From positions 1-64,000 of the forward strand of contig JAIOWZ010000001.1 in assembly GCA_021741905.1 (NCBI GenBank): a DNA stretch of 64,000 bases, written 5' to 3'. Below are positions 21,338-32,048 of this stretch, piece after piece. Every line of letters begins with the position of its first letter. The stretch's first letter is position 1. Source of the DNA: Candidatus Planktophila sp. (GTDB taxonomy: Bacteria; Actinomycetota; Actinomycetes; Nanopelagicales; Nanopelagicaceae). The notes under the pieces were generated by a model, which saw only the letters and a list, made by a program, of their open reading frames with translations, had not been told where the DNA came from and did not search any database. The position numbers and the translations under genes are program-made.

Positions 21338-21451
21338 GCACTTGTTAGGTAATCCGACTTAACTCTTGTTTGAAAAATGAATCTTCAATATCAGGAATCT
21401 TACGGTTGCGGGTCAGCGTCGGATTTTCACCGAACTTCCCCTACCAAGTGA
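21338..21451 (-). promoter_or_regulatory. Cobalamin riboswitch aptamer
   Basis: On minus strand: GGGAAGTTCGGTGAAAATCCGACGCTGACCCGCAACCGTAAG core (B12-box) and AGTCGGATTACCT; closing helix CACTTGGTAGG/CCTAACAAGTG with 10 of 11 pairs. Confidence 0.93.
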
Positions 21452-21528
21452 GCTATTAAGTTGTAGGCGAACCAAACCACAGAGCTTTCGGGTTGGCAAC
21501 TAGGCGCGCTAGTCATAGGGTTATGGGC

Positions 21529-22530
21529 ATGGAATACAGACGCCTTGGCAGTACCGGAATGTACGTTTCTGAGATCTCATACGGAAACTGGATCACTCAC
21601 GGAAATCAGATCGAATCAGATGCAGCAATCAAGTGTGTGAAGGCCGCGCTCGAGGTTGGCATCACTACCTTTGATACCGCAGATGTTTATGCTGGGACTA
21701 AAGCTGAAGTTGTTTTAGGTAAAGCTCTCAAGGGTGTTAAGCGTGAGTCATATGAGTTGTTCACAAAGGTGTATTGGCCAACGGGTACGGGAAAAAATGA
21801 TCGCGGCCTTTCTCGCAAACACATTATCGAATCATGTAATGCATCTCTGAAGCGACTTCAGACAGATCACATCGATCTCTACCAAATGCACCGCTTTGAT
21901 TATGAAACTCCAATTGAAGAATCCTTAAGTGCTTTTGATGATTTAATTCGCGCAGGTAAGGTTCATTACATCGGTTTTTCTGAATGGAACGCAGCGCAAA
22001 TTAAGTCGGCTCTGGCAATTCAAGATGCTCGCGGGTACAACCGTTTTGTTTCCAGTCAGCCGCAGTATTCAGCGCTATGGCGCGTTATTGAGTCAGAAGT
22101 AGTTCCACTTTCCGAGAAAGAGGGCATTGGGCAGATCGTTTGGTCACCAATGGCACAAGGAATTTTGACTGGTAAGTATTTGCCAGGCAAGAAAGCGCCA
22201 GCAGGCTCTCGTGCCACCGATAAGGGCAGCGGCGCAAACATGATTAAGGGCTGGATGCGCGAAGAGGTTCTTGAAGCGGTTCAGAACCTAAAGCCAATTG
22301 CAGATGGAGTTGGGTTAACTATGGGACAGCTTGCAATCGCATGGGTCCTTCAAAATCCAAATGTTTCAAGTGCAATCATGGGTGCCACAAAGCCAAAGCA
22401 GGTCAAGGAAAATGTGAAGGCTTCTGGAGTAAAACTAGATGCAGATGTTATGAAGGCAATTGACAAAGCATTAGGCAATCTCCCAGAGCGCGATCCAAGG
22501 AAGAATGAAAGCCCGAATCCTCGCGCTTAG
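21529..22530 (+). CDS. Aldo/keto reductase
   Basis: MEYRRLGSTGMYVSEISYGNW...TFDTADVY; TTGGCA-17-TAGGGT-7-ATG upstream. Confidence 0.9.
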   Translation: MEYRRLGSTGMYVSEISYGNWITHGNQIESDAAIKCVKAALEVGITTFDTADVYAGTKAEVVLGKALKGVKRESYELFTKVYWPTGTGKNDRGLSRKHIIESCNASLKRLQTDHIDLYQMHRFDYETPIEESLSAFDDLIRAGKVHYIGFSEWNAAQIKSALAIQDARGYNRFVSSQPQYSALWRVIESEVVPLSEKEGIGQIVWSPMAQGILTGKYLPGKKAPAGSRATDKGSGANMIKGWMREEVLEAVQNLKPIADGVGLTMGQLAIAWVLQNPNVSSAIMGATKPKQVKENVKASGVKLDADVMKAIDKALGNLPERDPRKNESPNPRA

Positions 22531-23054
22531 TTTTTCTTTTTTGTTACCGTGACTTGAGGGTGAGGCGCACGAAGTCGTCGCATTTGCGTAGAACGAAGCC
22601 AGGCATACATTCCAAGACCCTTTGTTTCAGTGCCGGGAAATTGCGCTTCTACAGCTTTGCGAATTTTCCGTGAAAGCAGGATCCCATCAATAACTGCAAC
22701 GAGCAACATCGCATACATCAATACTATTGCGCCTATTTGAATTATTGGATTCTGGATCAGGGTAAAGACCAGTACAACAAAGATTGTTGGAAGAAAGTAT
22801 TCACCAGTTGAGCGACGTGAATCTACATAATTGCGAACAAATCGGCGAGCAGGTCCACGGTCTCGTGATGGCAGCGCTGATTCATCCCCACGCAGATACG
22901 CAGCACGCTGAGCAACACGATCTTCTCGGGCTTGTGCTTTCGAGGCTCGCTTCTGGTCTTTAGTCACTATTGGTGCAAGTGATGAAACCTTGCGTTTTGA
23001 CTCAGCCTCTTTGCGCTTTGGGGTCGGACGCCCTTTGCTCTCTTGTGTACTCAT
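22527..23054 (-). CDS. DUF3043 domain-containing membrane protein
   Basis: RPTPKRKEAESKRK N-terminus and RRFVRNYVDSRRSTGEYFLP. Confidence 0.82.
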   Translation of the reverse strand: MSTQESKGRPTPKRKEAESKRKVSSLAPIVTKDQKRASKAQAREDRVAQRAAYLRGDESALPSRDRGPARRFVRNYVDSRRSTGEYFLPTIFVVLVFTLIQNPIIQIGAIVLMYAMLLVAVIDGILLSRKIRKAVEAQFPGTETKGLGMYAWLRSTQMRRLRAPHPQVTVTKKKN

Positions 23055-23150
23055 GGGGCAACTATAGAGGCCGTGTTGTAGTCGGCCTCAACTCGCTTGC
23101 CGGACACGGGGGGAGTAAGATTTCGCCAGGAGTCAATCAAGGAGAGTGCA

Positions 23151-23498
23151 ATGACAACTGAAGCAACGACAACAACTGGAATTCAGCTAACCGATGTGGC
23201 CGCCGCAAAGGTGTCTGCTCTATTGGCACAAGAAGGACGCGATGACCTCAACCTTCGTGTTGCCGTACAGCCAGGTGGATGTTCAGGCCTTAAGTACCAG
23301 CTCTACTTTGATGATCGCAACATGGATGGTGACATCGTGCGCGAATTTGGCGCTGTAAAGGTGATAACCGACAAGATGAGTGATCCATATTTGTCAGGTG
23401 CAACCATCGACTTCGTAGACACAATCGAAAAGCAAGGATTTACGATCGATAACCCACAAGCACAGGGTTCTTGTGCCTGCGGCGATTCATTTAACTAA
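23151..23498 (+). CDS. Iron-sulfur cluster insertion protein (ErpA/HesB family)
   Basis: QPGGCSGLKYQLYFD and NPQAQGSCACGDSF; SD AAGGAGAG. Confidence 0.92.
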   Translation: MTTEATTTTGIQLTDVAAAKVSALLAQEGRDDLNLRVAVQPGGCSGLKYQLYFDDRNMDGDIVREFGAVKVITDKMSDPYLSGATIDFVDTIEKQGFTIDNPQAQGSCACGDSFN

Positions 23499-23529
23499 GT
23501 AACTGCTCTCTTCGCATTAGTATCCCCAC

Positions 23530-24504
23530 ATGAAAATTGGTGTTGCGGGTTCTGTTGGTCTTGATCATTTAATGACCTTTTCTGGAAAGTTCACAGATTC
23601 ATTCGTTGCGGGCTCTCTTGAAAAAGTATCATTGTCATTTCTTGTTGACACCTTGGATGTTCGCCGCGGAGGTTGCGCAGCAAATATCGCTTTTGGTATG
23701 GGTGTACTTGGACTTAATCCGATTCTCATCGCAGCCGTTGGTAAAGATTGGGCTGATTACGATGCCTGGCTTTCACGGCACGGTGTGGACACCTCACACG
23801 CACAAGTTTCAACAACTTTACATACTGCTCACTTCATTGTCACAACAGATCAAGAGCTCAATCAAATTGCATCATTTTTTCCCGGTGCGATGTCTGAGGC
23901 TAGAAATATCGAATTGCGTCCCATCATGGAGAAAGTCGGTCGCTTAGATTTGCTGGTGATCTCCCCTGATGATCCCGAAGCTATGTTGCGACATTCTGAG
24001 GTCTGTCGCCAACAAGACATTGCATTTGCAGCCGACCCTTCTCAACAGATGGCGCGTATGTCTGGTGAGGAAATTAAGCTGTTAATCGATGGTGCTGCCT
24101 ATCTATTTCTCAATGAGTATGAACTTGCCCTTGCGATGCAAAAGACAGGATGGTCGGATCGGGAGATTTTAGAGCGCGTTAAATACCGAGTTGTGACTCT
24201 TGGTTCAAATGGCGCAAAGGTTGAAAGCGCGGCAGGGGAGTTTGTTCAAGTTGGCTGCCCGAAGGAAAAATCCAAGACTGATCCAACAGGCGTTGGAGAT
24301 TCATTTAGATCTGGTTTTATCGCAGGCCTTGCTTGGGGACTTTCCCACGAGCGATGCGCCCAGCTAGGGGCATTAATCGCCACCTATGTCATCGAGACCC
24401 TAGGCACCCAGGAGTATCGATTTACGAAGGGTGAATTTATCGCCCGATTTGCCGAGGCATATGGCCAAGGCAGCGCCGATGAAATCGCCATCCATCTTTC
24501 GTAG
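23530..24504 (+). CDS. PfkB-family carbohydrate/adenosine kinase
   Basis: GGCAANIAFGMGVLG and DPTGVGDSFRSGF; ATG preceded by TAGTAT-N6. Confidence 0.88.
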   Translation: MKIGVAGSVGLDHLMTFSGKFTDSFVAGSLEKVSLSFLVDTLDVRRGGCAANIAFGMGVLGLNPILIAAVGKDWADYDAWLSRHGVDTSHAQVSTTLHTAHFIVTTDQELNQIASFFPGAMSEARNIELRPIMEKVGRLDLLVISPDDPEAMLRHSEVCRQQDIAFAADPSQQMARMSGEEIKLLIDGAAYLFLNEYELALAMQKTGWSDREILERVKYRVVTLGSNGAKVESAAGEFVQVGCPKEKSKTDPTGVGDSFRSGFIAGLAWGLSHERCAQLGALIATYVIETLGTQEYRFTKGEFIARFAEAYGQGSADEIAIHLS

Positions 24505-24594
24505 TTATTTCTTAATTGGATGTGAGGAGCGCCACCACTCCTAGTCAATGTGCTCGTGCGACGCTAACGCCTAATACAAACTATCCTTACACCC

Positions 24595-25344
24595 ATGCCT
24601 GGCACCCTACTTTCGCGCTTACGAAGACTGTTTTTATTTCTTCCTGCTCTCCTGCTCACTGGCTGCTCACAGAGCATCGATTGGGGTTTTCCCGAGGGTG
24701 TTTCTAGCGTTAATGATGCCTCATTGTCTTTGTGGCAAGGAGCATGGATTGCAGCGGGTGTAGTTGGGGTATTTACACTCATTCTAATTTTGTGGCCAGC
24801 TGTTTTTCACCGCGGCAAGAAAGATGGTCCAGAGTTTCCAAAGCAAACTCAATACAACGTTCCCGTTGAAGTTGCATACACAATAATTCCCTTCATCATC
24901 GTTGCGGTTCTTTTCTTTTACACAGTCGAGCGACAAAACATAATTACAGAAAAGACAGACACCTACGCGCATGAAATCACAGTTGAAGGCTTTCAATGGT
25001 CCTGGCAGTTTGGTTATCCAGAGGCTGGCCCTAAGGCGCTTGTAACCGGATCTCCAACTCAGCCACCTACATTGGTTGTCCCATTGGGTGAGCGAGTTCG
25101 CTACACAATTACTTCAAATGATGTCGTGCATGGATTCTGGATCCCAGCCTTCATGATTCAAATACAAAATTTGCCAGGAGTAACTAATGAGCTTGAGTTC
25201 ACTGCAAATAAGTTGGGTGAGTTCCCTGGCCGTTGCAACATTTTATGTGGACGAAACCACTCCCAAATGCTTTTCACGGTCAAGGTAGTAACACCGGCCG
25301 AATTCGACACTTATTTAGAAACACTTAAAGGGAGCCAAGCATGA
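24595..25344 (+). CDS. ctaC: Cytochrome c oxidase subunit II (lipoprotein)
   Basis: LLTGCS lipobox; CuA ligands [17 protein letters not shown] preceded by TATCCT-N7. Confidence 0.95.
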   Translation: MPGTLLSRLRRLFLFLPALLLTGCSQSIDWGFPEGVSSVNDASLSLWQGAWIAAGVVGVFTLILILWPAVFHRGKKDGPEFPKQTQYNVPVEVAYTIIPFIIVAVLFFYTVERQNIITEKTDTYAHEITVEGFQWSWQFGYPEAGPKALVTGSPTQPPTLVVPLGERVRYTITSNDVVHGFWIPAFMIQIQNLPGVTNELEFTANKLGEFPGRCNILCGRNHSQMLFTVKVVTPAEFDTYLETLKGSQA

Positions 25345-26993
25345 CAACGTACGCAGAGAGACCGACGATAAATGCCACTGGGTCTATATCTACTCCAAAA
25401 GGAAAGTCTTTCGTAAAGTGGATTACATCTACTGACCACAAGACGATCGGATATATGTATCTGATGACATCTTTTGCTTGGTTCTTGATTGCCGGTGTTT
25501 TGGCACTTGTTCTACGGGCTGAATTGGCACGACCAGGGATGCAGTTCCTGAGCAATGAGCAGTACAACCAAATTTTCACCATGCATGGAACGATCATGCT
25601 TTTGATGTTTGCAACACCATTATTCGTAGGTTTTGCCAATGTGATCATGCCGCTACAAATCGGCGCAGCAGATGTGGCATTCCCGCGCTTAAATATGTTT
25701 TCCTATTGGCTGTTCCTATTTGGTGGGTTAATGACTTTTGCCGGTTTCTTATCGCCAGGTGGCGCAGCATCATTTGGCTGGACCGCATATGCACCACTCT
25801 CAAGCTCTGAATATTCACCAGGTATCGGCGGGGATCTTTGGTTAATTGGCTTGGCTATCAGTGGTGTCGGAACAATTCTGGGTGGCGTTAACTTTATTAC
25901 GACAATTTTTACGATGCGCGCACCAGGTATGACGATGTTTCGCATGTCAATCTTTTCATGGAACGTTCTACTCACATCAATCTTAGTTTTGCTTGCATTC
26001 CCGCCGTTAGCAGCAGCTTTCTTAGGGTTAGAGGCAGATCGCCTCTATGGTTCGCATCTCTTTGATCCGGCCAACGGCGGAGCAATGCTCTGGCAGCACC
26101 TCTTTTGGTTCTTTGGTCATCCTGAGGTTTACATTCTCGCGCTGCCGTTTTTTGGAATCGTTACAGAAATTCTGCCTGTCTTTAGTCGCAAGCCAATCTT
26201 TGGCTATCTAGGTCTGATCGCAGCAACTATTGCCATCGCAGCACTTTCAGTCTCGGTGTGGGCTCATCACATGTTTGCAAGTGGTCAAGTCTTACTCCCA
26301 TTCTTTTCCTTCATGACTTTCTTGATTGGTGTTCCAACTGGAGTGAAATTCTTCAACTGGATCGGCACCATGTGGAGAGGCCACGTAACCTTTGAAACGC
26401 CGATGCTGTGGGTGATGGGATTCCTTGTGACATTCCTTTTTGGTGGCCTCACGGGAATTATCCTGGCTTCACCACCTCTAGATTTTGCAGTATCTGCTAG
26501 TTACTTCGTCGTAGCCCACTTCCATTATGTTCTTTTCGGAACAGTGGTGTTTTCAATGTTTGCAGGTTTTTATTTCTGGTGGCCAAAGATGACCGGACGT
26601 ATGCTTAACGAGCGTCTCGGAAAGATCCACTTCTGGACCTTGTTTGTTGGATTCCACCTCACCTTCTTAATCCAGCACTGGTTGGGCATTAAGGGATTCC
26701 CACGTCGTTATGCTGATTATTTGCCCGGCGATGGTTTTACTTTCATGAATACGGTTTCAACAATCGGTTCCTTCTTACTTGCCCTTTCGATGATTCCATT
26801 CTTCATCAATGTGTGGATCACTCGTAAATCTCCTATGGTTGGTGTGGATGACCCATGGGGTTATGGCAGCTCACTTGAATGGGCAACGTCCTGCCCACCT
26901 CCGCGCCACAACTTCCTATCTATGCCACGTATTTCTAGTGAGCGCCCAGCTTTTGATCTACATCACCCAGATGTAAAAATTGAGGGGAAGTAA
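25341..26993 (+). CDS. ctaD: Cytochrome c oxidase subunit I
   Basis: [37 protein letters not shown]. Confidence 0.97.
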   Translation: MTTYAERPTINATGSISTPKGKSFVKWITSTDHKTIGYMYLMTSFAWFLIAGVLALVLRAELARPGMQFLSNEQYNQIFTMHGTIMLLMFATPLFVGFANVIMPLQIGAADVAFPRLNMFSYWLFLFGGLMTFAGFLSPGGAASFGWTAYAPLSSSEYSPGIGGDLWLIGLAISGVGTILGGVNFITTIFTMRAPGMTMFRMSIFSWNVLLTSILVLLAFPPLAAAFLGLEADRLYGSHLFDPANGGAMLWQHLFWFFGHPEVYILALPFFGIVTEILPVFSRKPIFGYLGLIAATIAIAALSVSVWAHHMFASGQVLLPFFSFMTFLIGVPTGVKFFNWIGTMWRGHVTFETPMLWVMGFLVTFLFGGLTGIILASPPLDFAVSASYFVVAHFHYVLFGTVVFSMFAGFYFWWPKMTGRMLNERLGKIHFWTLFVGFHLTFLIQHWLGIKGFPRRYADYLPGDGFTFMNTVSTIGSFLLALSMIPFFINVWITRKSPMVGVDDPWGYGSSLEWATSCPPPRHNFLSMPRISSERPAFDLHHPDVKIEGK

Positions 26994-26999
26994 TTTTAG

Positions 27000-27404
27000 A
27001 TGAAAGCCTCTTGGAAACTATTTGGTGGTTTAGCAGTCTTCTATGCCATTGTCACTGTTGTTTATGTCCTGATTGGTGGAGAACCTCTAGGCGTTAGCGG
27101 ATTGCTTTTGTCGGCTTGCTTGGCAGGAATGATTGGATTTTATGTCTGGTTTACTCAAAAGCGGATTGGTGTAGAACTTCCTGAAGATAATCTCACAGCT
27201 GAAATTTCAGATGGTGCTGGCGAATTGGGTTTCTATAGTCCACATTCCTGGTGGCCTCTACCAGTCGCACTCAGTGCCTGCACACTCGGTCTCGGATTGT
27301 TAATCGGATGGTGGCTCTCTCTCATTGGTCTCGGGGCGTTAATGATCTCGGTCATCGGCATGGTGACTGAATATGAAAAGCCTACGACCTCTTCAGCGCA
27401 CTAA
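27000..27404 (+). CDS. ctaF: Actinobacterial cytochrome c oxidase subunit IV
   Basis: 134 aa four-TM protein after ctaD; SPHSWWPLPVALS. Confidence 0.85.
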   Translation: MKASWKLFGGLAVFYAIVTVVYVLIGGEPLGVSGLLLSACLAGMIGFYVWFTQKRIGVELPEDNLTAEISDGAGELGFYSPHSWWPLPVALSACTLGLGLLIGWWLSLIGLGALMISVIGMVTEYEKPTTSSAH

Positions 27405-27889
27405 TGATGGCAGAACGGGCAGAAATTCTTACGACTGATCATCCAAGAAAAACTGCTGCGCGCATAATTATTGCGGCTCCAGCGAAGATGATCTTTGATT
27501 TATTGGCAAATCCATCCTGGCATCAGTTATTTGATGGATCAGAGACAATTAAGAAATCTGTCTCGGGACCTAAGCGGTTGTTCCTAGGTGCACAGTTTTC
27601 GATGGCCATGAAGATAAAGATCCCATATCGCATAAAAAACACGGTCGTAGTTTTTGAAGAGAATAAGAAGATTGCTTGGTGCCATTTAATGAAATGGAGA
27701 TGGCAATACGAACTTATTGATTTGGGCAATGGCGCCACTCAAGTCACTGAATCATTTGATGCAAGCGACATTCCATTCTTTGCCAAGCATTGGCTGAACT
27801 TAACCGGGGCTATGGCTCATAATCCTAAATGGATGGGTAAGTCACTCGTAAACCTAAAAGCAATTTGTGAGGGCTTTAACTCTCTTTAG
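27404..27889 (+). CDS. SRPBCC-family protein
   Basis: START-like fold: AARIIIAAPAKMIFDLLANPSWHQLFDGS...GATQVTESFD. Confidence 0.75.
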   Translation: MMAERAEILTTDHPRKTAARIIIAAPAKMIFDLLANPSWHQLFDGSETIKKSVSGPKRLFLGAQFSMAMKIKIPYRIKNTVVVFEENKKIAWCHLMKWRWQYELIDLGNGATQVTESFDASDIPFFAKHWLNLTGAMAHNPKWMGKSLVNLKAICEGFNSL

Positions 27890-29469
27890 TGGTGTTCGAT
27901 CTCTTTGAGATCATCAGCTGAGACCTTAGTGATCTGTTCGGCGTTAGCAATACTCATACGGGCACGTAATTTGTTCCTTAGAGCACCAGCACGTTTTACT
28001 CCACGACCATCAACTGCAGGCAACTCAAGTGGGGGAGCTTGCTCGTGGGAGGTGAGTAGGTAGGCCTTTTCTGGTGAAATTGGTTCATGAACTTCTACGA
28101 ATTCACCATGAGGCAAACGAAGCAGAGTTCCAGTTTCGCGGCCGTGAAGAACTAACTCACGATCTGCTCGCTGCAATGACAGACACAGTCGTTTTGTGAT
28201 TATAAATGCGAGGGGTGGCAGGATTAAAACTCCAAAGCGCGTGCCCCACATGATTTGATTGATGGAGAGATCAAAGTGTGTCGCAATTATGTCGTTACCA
28301 CCGTTTATCAAGGTAACCATGACAAAAGTTAAAGACATAACGCCTAGTGCAGTGCGGTTGGGTGCATTGCGTGGGCGATCTAGGAGATGGTGCTCGCGCT
28401 TATCTCCAGTGATCCAGCTTTCGATGAATGGATATAAAGCCATGCCGGTAAATAGAATTCCAGGAATAATTAATCCAGGAATCAAAATATTCCAAGAAAT
28501 CGTATGGCCAAATGCATGAGTTTCAATTGGGGGAGCCATACGCACTAAGCCATCAAGCCAACCCATATACCAGTCTGGTTGAGAACCGGCAGAAATTTGC
28601 CCTGGTGTGTAGGGACCGTAGAGCCAAATTGGGTTAATCGATGCGACTGCTGCTAAAAAGGCGGTCACACCAAAGACAATGAAGAAAAATCCACCTGCCT
28701 TAGCCATGTAGGTAGGCATCAGTGGATATCCGACAACATTTTTCTCTGTGCGTCCTGGACCTGGGTACTGAGTGTGCTTCTGGTACCAGACCATCATTAA
28801 GTGAGCGGTGATTAAAGCTAAGAAAGCACCAGGCAACAACAAAACGTGCACTATATAAATTCGCGGGATGAAAGCTTCTCCAGGGAATGCTCCGCCAAAG
28901 GCAAAGTAGGCCAGATAAGAACCGACTACTGGTAAAGCCTGAATGATCGCCTCTGCAATACGAATTCCAGTACCTGATAGAAGATCATCTGGCAGTGAGT
29001 AGCCAAGGAATCCTTCAACAATTCCTAAAGTAAGAAGTCCAATTCCAATAATCCAATTTCCTTCGCGTGGCTTTCGGAATGCTCCTGTGAAAAAGACGCG
29101 CATCAAGTGGGCAACGATGGCTGCCATGAAAATTAGTGCAGCCCAGTGGTGAATTTGGCGCATCAAGAGACCACCGCGAACTTCAAAGGAGATGTGAAGT
29201 GTCGAGGCGTAGGCAGCCGACATCTTTATGCCCTCAAGTGGTTCGTAACTACCCTCATAAATAACTTCACGTTGTGATGGGTCAAACCAAAAAGTTAGGA
29301 AAGTTCCAGAAAGCAACAAGATAACAAATGAGTACAGCGCAACTTCACCTAAGAGGAAGGACCAGTGATCAGGAAAAACTTTTTGTAAGTTTTTCTTCAT
29401 CCATGCAGCAGCGCCAGTGCGCTCATCTACATAATTGGCAACATTGCCTAATTGCGTTTCAACTGTCAT
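27886..29469 (-). CDS. qcrB: Cytochrome bc1 complex cytochrome b subunit
   Basis: 527 aa; MRQIHHWAALIFMAAIVAHLMRVFFTGAFRKPRE. Confidence 0.96.
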   Translation of the reverse strand: MTVETQLGNVANYVDERTGAAAWMKKNLQKVFPDHWSFLLGEVALYSFVILLLSGTFLTFWFDPSQREVIYEGSYEPLEGIKMSAAYASTLHISFEVRGGLLMRQIHHWAALIFMAAIVAHLMRVFFTGAFRKPREGNWIIGIGLLTLGIVEGFLGYSLPDDLLSGTGIRIAEAIIQALPVVGSYLAYFAFGGAFPGEAFIPRIYIVHVLLLPGAFLALITAHLMMVWYQKHTQYPGPGRTEKNVVGYPLMPTYMAKAGGFFFIVFGVTAFLAAVASINPIWLYGPYTPGQISAGSQPDWYMGWLDGLVRMAPPIETHAFGHTISWNILIPGLIIPGILFTGMALYPFIESWITGDKREHHLLDRPRNAPNRTALGVMSLTFVMVTLINGGNDIIATHFDLSINQIMWGTRFGVLILPPLAFIITKRLCLSLQRADRELVLHGRETGTLLRLPHGEFVEVHEPISPEKAYLLTSHEQAPPLELPAVDGRGVKRAGALRNKLRARMSIANAEQITKVSADDLKEIEHH

Positions 29470-30461
29470 TGTGAGTTTCGCTCCCAGAAACTAGGTCCGA
29501 CTGGCTCGGAGAATGGTTTACGAGCCACTAAATAACCTTCACCATCAATTGTAATGTCTAATTGAGGTAATGGCCTGGCAGAAGGCCCGAAGATAACTTT
29601 GGCAGCTCGAGTCACATCAAATGTCGATTGATGACATGGACACAGCAGGTGCTTAGTTTGTTGCTCATAGAGCGCCACGGCGCATCCCATATGAGAACAA
29701 ATTTTTGAGAAGGCAATTATCCCGTCATGCGTCATTGCCAATCTATCGGCCTCAAGATTGAACTCTTGTGGGCGAAGACGAATCAGCAAAACTGCGTCTT
29801 TAGCAATATCACTGAGTTTGCGATGTTCAGGATCTTCGATCTCTGGCAGAACCTGAGCCACTGCACCGACTTCAAGATCTGAAGATTTGATGCGGCGATT
29901 TCCAGGATCGGTTACAAGGTAGGTGCCTGACTTCCAGGTTGTTTTTTCAAGCTCCTTGCCGGGCAACGGACCTAAATCGCGAAGTAGAAGAAGGGGAGAG
30001 AGCGCAGATAATCCAAGGGCCGCACCAAGAGATCTCTTAATTAGTGAGCGACGTCCAAGTCCGGAAGCACTTGCACCAGATTTAACTGCTTCAACAAACT
30101 CTTTGCGATCTGAATCTGGGGAACGAAACTCGTGGCGTTGTGCAACGACTTCGGTATCTGGCATCAATGTTTTTGCCCAGTGGATTGCGCCCATGCCAAT
30201 AAAAAATAGTGAGATCGCCATTCCTAAACCAAGACCCAGCTGATGGGCATTTTGGTTTCCCATCACAGGAATGAAAATGAACAAATCATCGGGAACGAAG
30301 ATGTAAGAAACTATAAGAAGAACTGTTCCAAGTGCAGAGATTCCAAAGAGAGTAGCAACTTGACGCTCTGCACGATCTGCTGCAGCCGGATCAGTATCTG
30401 CTTTGCGGTGAACGTGGGCAGGTAAACCTGGATCTTTTATGGCTTCAATTTCGTTAGACAT
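29466..30461 (-). CDS. qcrA: Rieske iron-sulfur subunit of cytochrome bc1
   Basis: CSHMGCAV and CPCHQSTFD motifs. Confidence 0.96.
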   Translation of the reverse strand: MSNEIEAIKDPGLPAHVHRKADTDPAAADRAERQVATLFGISALGTVLLIVSYIFVPDDLFIFIPVMGNQNAHQLGLGLGMAISLFFIGMGAIHWAKTLMPDTEVVAQRHEFRSPDSDRKEFVEAVKSGASASGLGRRSLIKRSLGAALGLSALSPLLLLRDLGPLPGKELEKTTWKSGTYLVTDPGNRRIKSSDLEVGAVAQVLPEIEDPEHRKLSDIAKDAVLLIRLRPQEFNLEADRLAMTHDGIIAFSKICSHMGCAVALYEQQTKHLLCPCHQSTFDVTRAAKVIFGPSARPLPQLDITIDGEGYLVARKPFSEPVGPSFWERNSQ

Positions 30462-30465
30462 ATTC

Positions 30466-31257
30466 CTACTTCGCCTTCATCGCTAGCCAGACCGCAACAC
30501 CGATAAGCATTCCTAGTCCCAGCACCCAACCTAATAATCCTTCAGTTACTGGACCAACACGGCCAAGCGAGGCACCGCCAAGATTTGGTTCATTCTCAGC
30601 AGCCTTAATCCACTTGATGATTGAAAGCTTTTCTGCAGGTGTGATGGTTTTATCACTAAAGACCGGCATAGATTGTGGACCAGTAACCATCGCTTCATAA
30701 ATGTGTTTTGGTTCCACACCCATCAAGGTTGGCGCATATTTTCCTTGCGTCAGAGCGCCGCCTTGTCCGGCAAAGTTGTGACACATGGCGCAGTTGTTTC
30801 GAAATAATTCGCCGCCCTCTGCTGTGTTTCCATCACGTTCATAATTTAGAGAAGACTCCGCAGGAATTTCAGGACCCGGTGCAAGGGATGCTACATAAGC
30901 TGCCACAGCAGCTGTCTCTGCTGCGTCATAAACCGGTTCCTTGCGCATAGCCTGCGTGCTCATATCTGCCATTGGCATGCGACCTGTACCTACTTGGAAA
31001 TCAACTGATGCAGCTCCAACTCCAATGAGCGAAGGTGCGATTTGTCCACCTTCAGCATTGAGCCCATGACAGGAAGAGCAACCTTTGAGAAAAATTTGGC
31101 GACCTTCTTCAATCAGAACTGAGCGATCCGCAGCTGCCATTTCTGATGAAGTTGCTGCACTTGCAACGCTGTAGGTAGCCCCGATTGCAAGCAGTGCTAG
31201 TAACAATAGCAATGGAGCTGCGGCCTTATGTCGACGGTAGCGAGATAAACGTTTCAC
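30466..31257 (-). CDS. qcrC: Diheme cytochrome c of cytochrome bc1
   Basis: Two CXXCH motifs: CSSCHG and CAMCHN; C-terminal TM. Confidence 0.95.
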   Translation of the reverse strand: MKRLSRYRRHKAAAPLLLLLALLAIGATYSVASAATSSEMAAADRSVLIEEGRQIFLKGCSSCHGLNAEGGQIAPSLIGVGAASVDFQVGTGRMPMADMSTQAMRKEPVYDAAETAAVAAYVASLAPGPEIPAESSLNYERDGNTAEGGELFRNNCAMCHNFAGQGGALTQGKYAPTLMGVEPKHIYEAMVTGPQSMPVFSDKTITPAEKLSIIKWIKAAENEPNLGGASLGRVGPVTEGLLGWVLGLGMLIGVAVWLAMKAK

Positions 31258-31266
31258 TGAACTCCC

Positions 31267-31890
31267 TTACTTAATCAAGTAGATCGCTGAAAAGAGTGCG
31301 ATCCACACCACGTCGACGAAGTGCCAATAGTAGGAAACAACAATTGCAGTTGTTGCTTGTTGGTGCGTGAAGCGTCGTGCCTTCGACACACGTACCATCA
31401 CAATCAAAAAGGCAATAAGTCCGCCAGTTACATGCAGACCGTGAAAACCAGTGGCAATATAGAAAACAGAACCGTATGCATCAGATGAAAGCGTTTTGCC
31501 TTCAGAAACCAACATTGCATACTCATAAATTTGTCCAGATACGAATACGGCGCCCATTAAAAATGTCGCAGCAAACCATTCGCGCATTCCCCATTTAGTG
31601 AATTGAAATACCTTTCCAGTTCGGTGATTCTGGAAACGCTCAGCAGCGAATACTCCAAACTGGCAGGTAACAGATGAGAGAACAAGAATTGTTGTATTAA
31701 TTGCCGCAAAAGGAATATTCAAAAGCTCGGTTGACTCGGCCCAAATAGCTGGACCTTGGACAGCGCGGATAGTGAAGTACATTGCAAACAAGGCAGCAAA
31801 AAACATAAGTTCACTGGCAAGCCACACGATCGTTCCCACGGCCACTGCGTTAGGGCGTGTGATTTTCTGATGTGCGACTGTGCTGGACAT
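31267..31890 (-). CDS. ctaE: Cytochrome c oxidase subunit III
   Basis: [43 protein letters not shown] chosen at 31890. Confidence 0.94.
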   Translation of the reverse strand: MSSTVAHQKITRPNAVAVGTIVWLASELMFFAALFAMYFTIRAVQGPAIWAESTELLNIPFAAINTTILVLSSVTCQFGVFAAERFQNHRTGKVFQFTKWGMREWFAATFLMGAVFVSGQIYEYAMLVSEGKTLSSDAYGSVFYIATGFHGLHVTGGLIAFLIVMVRVSKARRFTHQQATTAIVVSYYWHFVDVVWIALFSAIYLIK

Positions 31891-32048
31891 AGGTCTGATT
31901 ATTCCCGAAATTAGGCTCGGCGTCTTGCCAGCGCCGCCGTAGGGTGTCGTAATTAGGCGCATGTGAGGTGAAACGGATCACTATAAAAGTGCTGGCTCTG
32001 AATCGTAAAAATGAGTCCAGATCCTTGGTTCGAGAATAGACTTTGTCC

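Noticed and set aside
24505-24594. Small inverted repeat AGGAG...CTCCT between the PfkB kinase gene and ctaC as a terminator
   Set aside because: Only 5-bp stem and no T-tract; too weak to call.
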